Shown one piece after another: positions 55,211 through 64,000 of a stretch of DNA of 64,000 bases. The stretch is from Cycas panzhihuaensis (taxonomy: Eukaryota > Cycadophyta). The stretch lies in the NCBI GenBank assembly GCA_023213395.1, contig CM041465.1:136655741-136719740 (forward strand), in the 5' to 3' direction. The notes beneath the pieces were generated by a model, which did not search any database, had not been told where the DNA came from, and was given only the letters and a program-made list of their open reading frames with translations. Made by a program: the position numbers and the translations under genes. Each line of letters starts with the position of its first letter. Positions within the stretch are counted from its first letter, which is position 1.

Positions 55211-56640
55211 AGCTCATCATTGCCAAGTTAGTTCTTTTTTTCTTATTTGTTGATCTTTATTTATCTTGTTCATTTAAAAAATCTTTGAAAGAGAAAATGA
55301 AAAGAAGAGGAAAGTAGGCATTTTTTCCCTTCAAAGAGATCCTTTTTTGTGATTGTAAGATGGTTGAAATGAAATGTTCACTTGAGTGGATTGTCTTTGT
55401 TTTTTACTTCTTAAAAATATAATAAAAGGAAAGTGGAAGAGTAATTAAGATAAGTGCAACACAAGAACTCTTATCGTTTCTCTTCTCTTTAGGTGTGTTA
55501 GATATCTTTAGCTAACCTTCATCCATTTCTTTTAAATAAAAGAACAAGTTAAACAAAAAGAGAAATAATGCATTTACGTTTATTAGCATACAACAACTTT
55601 GTTTTGAGTGATTGTTTACATTATTTTCTTTTTAGTTTACCCATTTATATGATAAGGTGAAATAACATATTAGTTTTGCATTTAGAATTGCCTATTGATT
55701 GTATATTGGTTGGTCCCTTAAGTTAGGCCTTATTCCTCTAATTAGGATTCGATTGATTGACCAAAACCTGACATCCCTAGTATATCAACCTCATCATTTT
55801 CTTAGAAAAAAATACCTCCCTTTGTGAAGGGTTATTTGATCCACTGGGATCAGACATCCCTAGTGTACAAACCTCCTCTTCTTTTGGATTATTATCTCTT
55901 AACCACATTTCAAACACCAAATCTGTCAACTTGCCATCATGCTTTGGGTTGATAGTAGCTTCTTCTTTATCTTCCTTTACCACTAAGTGCAAGAACCCCC
56001 TAGAATTAAATATGGGCATCCCCAGGTCATCCATCTTCATGGGTGGATCATCATTAAGTAAAAGACTCCCTAATAGCTAACCCCTGATAGGGTCATTAAT
56101 TAAGGGTCCAAAATCTCTTGGGTTCTCACACTCGTTAGACCTCTCATTCTTTAGATTAGCACAACATGGACTTTTAACCTTTTGGGTGGGCTAGTGGTCT
56201 AGGGTACGATTTTTTCCCTCTAAAAAAACTTTAGGAAGGGTAGATAAATAGGAAGCCTTAGGTCATTTGTTTAGAGGTAAGATTTCCCCAATGACCCTCA
56301 TATTTATTGGGAGGTTGTTTACTCTTTTCCTTAATAAAAGAGAGACCTTGTATATTTGATTAATTGATTAATTATTTTGCTTAGCTTAGGTGTGTTTTAT
56401 TTTATTTAATTTTCTTCAGTTTCTTATTCTAATATAAAAAATAGCAAACTATAACAACACATGACTACTCACACCTATACATCTAACACAACCCTAGGGA
56501 ATCATGTCTTCTCATTAAGAGAAGGGTCAAGGGCTCCCCTTGAGTCACATCACTTAAGTTCTCATCCTCTCATATTCACCTTATATGATTGATATTGAGT
56601 CCTCTTAGGTGAATTGGCTCAAGTTCCTGGAACTATTTTA
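55211..56640 (+). repeat. Tat-like LTR fragment (second Tat)
   Basis: Aligns with the 3' portion of the Tat LTR: GGTTGGTCCCTTAAGTTAGG (55707-55726) and TTGATCCACTGGGATCAGAC (55829-55848) have counterparts at 20182 and 20320. The first half of the LTR is absent, so the copy is truncated. After it AACTATTTTAGCAATCATAC (56631-56650) corresponds to the PBS region of the main Tat with an 11-base insertion. Confidence 0.65.
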
Positions 56641-56824
56641 GCAATCATACTAAGGAGTTGTTAAAACTTCCTAATTACTCTTTGACTCTAGTAGTGTATA
56701 GAGTCATTTGTTAGACACCCCTTATTCTCCATTTATTATATCTCCCGCTTTGAAAAAGTCTTTCTACTTTGCCTTTCTCCTATTTCTTTTACTTACATTT
56801 CTACATTTCATTTATAATTCTCAT

Positions 56825-59050
56825 GGATCCTTTTTATGCTTATCTTAGGTGATCTAGGAGACTTATTAGCCTTCCACCTAAAGACCCATAATCATCTTCC
56901 TTTCCTTCTAACCCCACACTTTATGAAGGTTATAAGACTTTAATCATTGATCTTAACACCCCTATTAGGATTCATGACATCAACAACCCTTTTGAATATA
57001 AGGAAGAGCCACTTATGTATGAGGTTTTGGTAAGGGAGACTTTTCATCAGTTTTGAAATGCCTCTCTCAAAGGAGTTACCATGCCTTCCCATTCTTATTT
57101 TATAGAGCTTAAGGGACTCTTACCACATGATGGGGGATATGAAGCATCTATAATACATCCCCCCCCTACTATGACACATCCCTTTGAGTAAGCTTCAGGC
57201 ATTGTTGTCCCTACCCATGTTAGTTCATACATCACTACTCAGGAGAGGGGAGACCTTGAGTTTGCACCCCAGCTCTCTTTATTAGCTATTGATTCTAGTG
57301 GTCATACTTAAGGTCCTCATATTCCACCTTTTATAACTTAGTAACTTAGCCCTCATTTAGAGACTTTTTAAATAGGTCCTTAAACTAAACTTGTTCCCCT
57401 ACTTAAGGCACTTTAACTAATCCTTTCCCTTCATATTAGAATGACATGCCTCCACCACCCAGAATTGCTCCTCCTCCCATAAGAGAGAATCACCCTCCAC
57501 AAGGTAATCCTTTTATTCAATGTACTTAAGCATATCACCATGCTACTTGATTCCTTATACCCCAATCGTCTTCATTTATTCCTCCTTAACAACCTTTATA
57601 GATGTCAAGAGTAGGGTAACAAATACCATAATCACATGCTCCATACTCTTGGAAACCCCTCATCACTTCTTATGGTCCACCTCTTATAGCTAACCTACAA
57701 GATCACTCTAGCCAACCTATTGGCTATTGATCATACCCTCCTCAAATGCCTTGTCACCTGGAAAGCTTCTCACATGTCTACTATATATCATTCTAGACTT
57801 ATAAGGACTCATCCTTGCCCTCCTTATTCTACTTACCCTCCTTATGTTGAAGTAATAGGACACTTAGACCAAACTTAAGTAACACCTAACCATACTCACT
57901 ATTAAAGGCCAAGAGGTCATATTTTGACTATAGAAGGAGTCCCTTTCCACAAGAAATCCTTCTCTCTCCACTCCCTCCTTTTGTTCCTGAATTACCTAAA
58001 TTTACAAGCACATTAACTCAAGATATTATGACCCATGTTTAGACCTTTGCACTTGCTTGTATCAATTATCTACCATATGATTATGTGATGATGTGACTTG
58101 TTTCGAAAACTCTTCAAGGTGATGCATTGAAGTGGTTCTATCAGTTAAATCCTATATCCATCTATTCTTTTTAGCAATTGATAGATACCTTCATTAGTTT
58201 TTTGATGTTACTCGCCCCTTTAACACAAGGATTAAGTCCTTGTTATCCATCAAATAAGGAGTAGAGGAGTCTTTATGCAACTTTATTTGTCATTTCCAAG
58301 ACCTAGTTCACACCTCCTAGGCCCCTGTGGATGATAACTTACTTTATGATTTGTTCATCAGTGCCTTAAGACCTCATGTCCATCTTGAAATCCTTAAGTT
58401 GATGCCTATATCATATAAATATGTAATTGAGAAGCATCTTTCCTTCAAAACCTTTAAGATTCAAGTAGCAGTCAAAAACTATCCAAACTATGTACTTCTA
58501 AAGTTAGACTTACCTCTTCAATAGATACTAAACCTCCCCAAGGTGATCATACATATAATTACTTTACTTATATTATCCATGCATTCGAAAGATCGATCAA
58601 TACTAAATTATAAGTTGATCTTAATCCCGATCTTGAGATTAAAAGGAAGCAAAAATTATCCAATATGTTGATCAAAAGAAGGGTCAAACTCCAAATTCCA
58701 ATACTCCAAAGAAGATGCCTTGGTGCTATTATCATCAAACTAATACTCACAATCATGAGGAATATAATAAACTTAAAGCTCTTCTTAGACATGGTCAAAC
58801 TAATAAGAAACCTATATCTAAACCTAATCAAAACCAATTGGTTCATAAGGATCCATTGCCTGACCACACCAAGAGGGTGCCTAAAGTCAAGGGCAACATT
58901 AAATCCTTAGATGACAATGACTTCCTCAGATTTAGAGTCTAAACCCCCACCTAAAAGCTCTTCCCCAAAGAGACATGACCCTAGAAAGGTCAATCCTCAA
59001 AATAAACTACCTATAAAGGGGGAAGAACCTAAAATGATTATCAACATAGT
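56825..59050 (+). pseudogene. Second Tat gag
   Basis: Possible start MDPFYAYLR (56825). The N-terminal part has LYEGYKTLIIDLNTPIRI and FIELKGLLPHDGGYEA. The capsid-like core is decayed (LKWFYQLN near 58130; TFISFFDVTRPFN near 58188). An open piece 58327-58524 reads MDDNLLYDLFISALRPHVHL, equal in position to LDLRLLFDIFTNALR of the main Tat. The knuckle TPWCYYHQTNTHNHEEY (58708-58758) matches. Basic tail KSSSPKRHDPRKVNPQNK (about 58950). Confidence 0.7.
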
Positions 59051-59099
59051 TGAATCTTGAAAAGTTTCTACCATAGCCAAATGGGTAGGACTCTAATGT

Positions 59100-59939
59100 T
59101 CCATCCAAGGATAAGTCATCCAATCCACCTCCTCAGTTATCAATAAGATTTGTTCATTTTAGGTCCATTTCAAAACTCATCAAAGAAGGATCTTTCTCAC
59201 TTGTAGAAGAGCTAAAGACTATTCTTGTTTTAATTTCAGTCATGGATCTTTTGAAAAGTTGCATTGATCAAAGGCAACTACTTTTAGATACTATAGGAAT
59301 CCCTAGACCTAACTCTCTTAGAAACCCTACTTTGGTCTTTGATCTTACCCTATTGCATAGTGAAGAGGAATGAAATCATAATTATACCACTCCCTTTTAC
59401 ATTTAGATAATTAAGGATGATATCAAAATTAAGAGGTGCATAATAAATAAAGACTCCATTATTAATATCATCCCTTTATGCCTCTTAGAAGATCTTGAAA
59501 TTTTAGCTTACAAGTTAGTCAATTAGGTTTGTTAAGGTTACGACAAGAATTAAAAACCCTAATTAGGCAAGTAAATCTCCCTCTTACTTTAGCAAGTAAG
59601 ACTATTATGGATAAAGTCACCATCATCAACTTCAATCTTGAGTTTAATATGCTCCTAAGCTACCTTGGATTAGTCAAATGTTAGCAATATATTCTTTATT
59701 ATTTGGAAAACTCAAGTTTATTTATGAAGGAGAGCTTAAGGTTGTCAAACACAAAAATAAGCCTATATAAAATTTGTCCCACTCATTGAAATCATTCAAG
59801 AAGAAGGAGAGTCTTCTTCTTATTTTACCTCCTTAAGCTTTGGTCAATATTTTAACATAGAGTTTATAGTTCAACCTAGTCATGTAGAAGTCAAACCAAG
59901 ACATATGATTATTACCACCTTCTTGCAAGACACCTCTCT
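59100..59939 (+). pseudogene. Second Tat linker and protease, cut by element C
   Basis: RFVHFRSISKLIKEGSFSL (59148-59205) and DLLKSCIDQRQLLLDTIGIP (59244-59303) match the main Tat block at 23820-23985. The protease strand CIINKDSIINIIPLCLLEDL (59439-59498) corresponds to CVISDEGASINAILLYLVED. The frame then decays and stops at the element C border (59940). Confidence 0.65.
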
Positions 59940-60325
59940 TGTTAAAATATGCAATGGAAACCATTCAAGATCAATAGAACAAGTACCATGAACATAATAT
60001 TGTAGCATTAACTTAATATGAAAGAGATTACATCATAATGTCTCCACAACAACAATAATATCATAATGGACTCCATCTTAACTCAATATCCTACTACGCT
60101 ACCTCAACCACTTATTTATACATCACAAGTGGGAGAGAGTAGGATGACATGTGTTACATGTGGGATAAATAACCTCTTACACAACCAACCACATAACACC
60201 TATTTATTGACCAATAATATAATGACCACTTATTTGCACAAGTGTGAATTACATACATTGACTCCTAGACATGACACTCACCTAAATATAAAGGACACTT
60301 ACACATTAAACATTATCTTCCAACA
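59940..60325 (-). repeat. Element C 3' LTR, 386 bp
   Basis: On the minus strand TGTTGGAAGATAATG to GCATATTTTAACA. TATA box TATAAATA is the complement of 60113-60120. The partner LTR at 63685-64000 differs by an 18-base insertion near 63715 and point changes. Confidence 0.85.
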
Positions 60326-60335
60326 CCTTCCCATA
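60326..60335 (-). other. Element C polypurine tract
   Basis: Minus strand ATTATGGGAAGG-like; TGGGAAGG is flush with the LTR. Less regular than in A and B. Confidence 0.5.
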
Positions 60336-60460
60336 ATGTTTAATGTTAAGACTACAAAAAGACTAAATACTAAAGACTAACATGACACTTGATAATAGAC
60401 TGAGGACATTAAATATGACTTCTATTAGACTCTTAATTTGATTAACATGTACTTTGCTTT

Positions 60461-61608
60461 CTTTGAATTTGTAGTACCTTGATCTTGGAATAGTCTTCAA
60501 CACAATGTTTTCTTCTTCATCTTTATCTTTATTCTTGCAATGTCATCCATGAGGTAGTCTTCTAGAGTGATCATCCTTGAACTTAACATTCTTCATCTTT
60601 ATGTGTAATAGTGATTCCTTCGTCATGCAAAGGGTATAGTGGATCATGATTGAACTAACTTGAGCTTGGTGTAAACCTGTCAAGTGATCCTATATGTACT
60701 CATTAAAAGCATATTCAAATCTTACATTAAGTATGTCTTCAATCAACATTTTAGTCAGCACTTGTTTGCTTTCATTTTCTTCAACATATGGGTGATTAGC
60801 AACTAATGAATCAATGTCAAAATTTGAAGATGAGTCAAAAGAAGAATCAACATCATTTGAAATATAAGCATCAATATCCACATCATCTATGTATTCCTTC
60901 TCTTGATTAGTACTTGTAACAACAATTCCTTTAACTTTTCATGGAAGGTCTTCATCAACTTAAGAGTAATTGGGATTAGAACCAATAACAAAATCTTTAA
61001 AAGAACAAACAACTTCATCCTCTCCTGAAGTAATAAATTCATCTAAGGGATTTTCTATTACTCAATTATCTTCATTAGTGGCCAGATCATCAATCTTAAT
61101 AATAAATTCAAGAGTAGTTCTATCATATTCATCGCTTTCTTCATATACCTTTTCATTTACATCATTGGTATAGTCTTCATCATCTTCCTTATCTGTATTA
61201 CAGTCATCAACAACTCTGTTTGCCCTTTTAAGAGCCTCTTGCACCTCTTAAGGGCTCCGTTCATATACATCCTTTAACAAATTCCATGCCTTGTTAGCAG
61301 TGTCAGTATTATGAATTGTATGAATAAGAAATTGATATAGAGAGGGAAGATTCTCTTTGTCAAACATTATAAGCATAACATCTATTGTTATTATGTTCTT
61401 TCTCCTAAAACTTTCCTTCCATTCTTCATTAATCTTTGAAGTGTCATCACAAACAACTTTCTATAACATTTAGCCATAAATATACATTCTATTTTTATTT
61501 TCTAAATTTAAAAATTAGTACCACTATATTTAGGTAAGGTTATTTTACTATTTGTTATCCAAAATTTATTTTTTCTAGCATACAAACAATAATATCTTCT
61601 AGCTCCAT
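60461..61608 (-). pseudogene. Gag-like gene of element C
   Basis: Probable start MELEDIIVCMLEKINFG (61608). The Gag domain is broken by frame changes: ECIFMAKCYRK, then MFDKENLPSLYQFLIHTIHN and NTDTANKAWNLLKDVYERSP (about 61245-61370), which align with VDLPSAYHFIIPKVQRASTTKEAW of B. The acidic middle (61062-61244 and 60690-60881) is rich in D, E, N and Y. The tail reads EENIVLKTIPRSRYYKFK (60461-60516), close to EDIILKTFPRTKHCKYK of A. No single open frame remains. Confidence 0.7.
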
Positions 61609-63670
61609 GATGAGAGATTGACTTGATTACAAGCACATTATGCATCAACTCTGAATAGAAATAACTCTATCAAAATAATAATAAATACCCTCAAATCCCA
61701 TACCAAAATGTCTATATCTAAAATACGATTCAAACATCTTAGACGGTTTGCAAAATAGATACCTAAATGAGGAGAAATTGGAAAAACTATATAGAGACCT
61801 CCTTAAACATAAAAAATCAAAGAAAGATAGTCTTAAGCGCCTTTCAAGATAAGTTACAGGTCATATTAAGGCTTCATATGGCCGAGGACCTGATCGTTAG
61901 GAGGCTAGTGAATTTTAAATTAAATTCTAATTTACCTTTATCTAATTTGACCATGCAAAAATAATTAAATTTGCTTGATAGATTTTCATTTCTACAGATC
62001 CAAAAAATATTCAAATTTGATTAAATTTGGTTTTGACCTCATAAAAAATATATAACCTCTCCTATACAAATTAACGACTGTAGATACCAAATTAAATTTC
62101 AATTCTTTTTTTTTTTTCAGTTGTATTATCTGTTTACAATCCTCTGCCTATAAAATCTCAACCACCCTATTTCAAATCTTTGTTGATTCGAATGATTCTG
62201 GATAGTATTGGAGCTCTCCACCTCCATTCATTTTTCAAGCCGCTAACTCTTTTCATCCTATTGCCTGGTCAAAGCCACAAATCATGCCATAGAAATTGTA
62301 GGTATGGGGGAGAACATAGGTTGTATGTAGAAACCCTACATAGTTGAGGGATAAACACCTACAACTACATCCACAATGCCAAGTGATGCATTATGCATAT
62401 AGAGAATGCCTCGGTTCCATAGATCACACTTGAGATAAAGCATAGTTACCAACGATGCAAGCCATAGCATCTGTATTAGCCATTGAGAAGGAGTCATCCA
62501 ACAATAGAGAAACCCTATCTCATCATTACAGAGGAGGTTCTTATATCCTAACACGTAGATTACTACCACACAATAGATGCACATGCCCATATCAGAGATC
62601 GACTGATATCGATACTTTATTTGCTTGCCAGTTACCATGGCATTGACTCTCATTGTTCAAATATACATACACATTCCCCACCAAACTATGACGTTACCCA
62701 TGAATAATGCCTCACCACTTTGTCTATGCAATTTTTTTTTTGCCCTCAAAGGACAGCTACTTGTATATGGAGATTCCTAAAGGTGCAAGGAAATTATTTT
62801 ATAGATTTTGTCTCTAATTTGGTAAATACACAACCTCCTCTACCCTGATAATGGCCCAAGTCAGTGGCCAGTTAATTCAAGGGATCTTGTTTAGTCCTAT
62901 AAGTATTTGTCTTATGGTTGCACTAATTAATCCTAGTAGGCATAGAAAAAATAGAAGGGTTATCTAGTCACACTAACCAGACATCATTAAAGAGCAGGGA
63001 GGTGATGCCCTTGAGGGACATGGATAAGCCTGTCTAGTTAATTACTCCTAAATTTACTCATGAGCATACTCTCAACTTAAATTTACTCATTTGAACACTC
63101 TCAACTTATGCTAGAGCCAAGCTGGTGAAGATGGTTACAAAACATTATCCTGACTTGCTTGATTTGGACCTCCAAAACTAAGTGAGCACTCTCTATTATA
63201 GATAGATAGAATCCTTTGTGGGAGGTAATATCATGCAATAGCTAGCAGGCAGAATTTTTTATAGCAGTTTAGTTCCTTTTTCTTTTTACATACAACTTTT
63301 TCTTCTAGGCACTTCTATCAAGAGATCTATGACTGGATTCAGATGCTTCTAGGGTAGGTTATATTCTTTTATGCACTGCAACTATTTTTTCCTTTTTTAC
63401 ATAGAAGACTCTCTTTCTTATAGCTAGCTTCTAAAAAACCCTCAATATTTCTAACACAACTCTAATAAATATTTATAAGTATATGTATAAAACCCTCATT
63501 TTTTATAATAATTCAGTTTTACATCAATCACGGTCATTGGTTTGGCAACAAGGATAGCTTCAAAATTTCACCTTCTATAGGCAAAACCATAAACAAGTAC
63601 TTAACTCTACAGAGCCACCTCCACACATAAAAAGTGATGAACCTACACAAGGATAAACTTGACAAGCAAC
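61609..63670 (-). other. Element C leader, about 2 kb
   Basis: Non-coding, with small accidental frames on both strands. T runs occur at 62106-62118 and 62731-62741. The shared leader box is at 63603-63630. Confidence 0.5.
63603..63630 (-). promoter_or_regulatory. Leader box of element C
   Basis: Minus strand GTGGAGGTGGCTCTGTAGAG, very close to the A box. Confidence 0.5.
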
Positions 63671-63684
63671 CTGCTTTGATATCA
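63671..63684 (-). other. Element C primer binding site
   Basis: Minus strand TGATATCAAAGCAG, flush with the LTR; tRNA-Met type with two changes. Confidence 0.7.
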
Positions 63685-64000
63685 TGTTAAAATATGTAAT
63701 GGAAACCATTCAAGATCATGCAATATTCAAGATCAATACAATAAGTATCATGAACATAATATTGTAGCATTAACTTGATATGAAAGAGATTACATCACAA
63801 TGTCTCCACAACAATAATAATATCATAATGGACTCTATATTAACTTAATATCCTGCTATTCTACCTTAACCACTTATTTATATATCACAAGTGGAAAGAG
63901 TAGGAAGACATGTGTTATATGTGGGATAAATGACCTCTTACATAACCAACCACATAACACTTATTTATTGACCAATAATCTAATGGCCACTTACTTCCAT
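63685..64000 (-). repeat. Element C 5' LTR, truncated by window end
   Basis: Matches 59940 to about 60240. TATA box is the complement of 63875-63882. Confidence 0.8.

Larger units (their letters stand above)
59940..64000 (-). mobile_element. Gag-only LTR retrotransposon, element C (partial, runs off the window)
   Basis: Minus-strand element with a complete 3' LTR (59940-60325) and most of a 5' LTR (63685 to the window end). PBS and polypurine tract are present. One gene, a decayed gag with the same architecture and tail as A and B but a different LTR family. Expected right border near 64070. The right target duplication cannot be seen. Confidence 0.8.

Noticed and set aside
62336-62653. 105-codon minus frame in the leader of element C
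   Set aside because: No domain, no match in A or B leaders, and overlapped by an open frame on the other strand; probably chance.

Overview
This window looks like an intergenic stretch of a large, repeat-rich seed-plant nuclear genome. I found no host gene, no tRNA or rRNA gene and no bacterial signal. Almost everything recognisable is a decayed retrotransposon: Ty1/copia, Ty3/gypsy of the chromovirus and Tat types, a plant L1-type LINE, and short LTR elements that encode only a Gag-like protein. LTR elements start reverse transcription at sites like TGGTATCAGAGC (initiator tRNA-Met). The size of the Tat element (LTRs of about 3.3 kb, about 19 kb net) and the depth of nesting would fit a gymnosperm or another giant plant genome, but that is inference.

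Layout. 1-3134: ends of two copia elements with LTRs at 1351-1602 and 2512-3118. 3135-8586: no known family; one decayed minus-strand reading region (about 4575-7400). 8626-12756 (minus): Gag-only LTR element A, with target duplication GCCTT, inserted into a copia gag gene (8587-8625 plus 12762-13565). 15012-15566: two copies of the first copia LTR head to head. 15870-17403: a Ty3/gypsy fragment with its LTR. 17777-52923: one giant Tat-type element (target duplication TGGGT/TGGGC). Inside it is a chromovirus (25779-38734, duplication CATGT/CATAT). That chromovirus carries a nearly full-length LINE (about 32195-38580) in its 3' LTR. The Tat 3' LTR is itself split by Gag-only element B (46637-49803, duplication CATTT). 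53715-55210: a copia fragment. 55211-59939: a second Tat relative, broken by Gag-only element C (59940 to beyond the window end, minus strand).

The most interesting items are elements A, B and C. They are 3.2 to more than 4.1 kb long and have good LTRs, PBS and polypurine tracts. Each has a single gene: an N-terminal copia Gag-like domain, an acidic middle, and a short C-terminal tail that I read as the last residues of a copia RNase H domain. In A and B the tail core is tandemly repeated, and the frame ends 14 to 23 bases before the polypurine tract. There is no CCHC knuckle, protease, integrase or RT, so mobilisation would need a partner in trans. A conserved leader box lies downstream of the PBS in all three.

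Most coding frames are broken. In the LINE and in B many stops are TAG where CAG or CTGG is expected, the pattern left by deamination of methylated CHG sites. All alignments were done by eye; divergence figures are rough.
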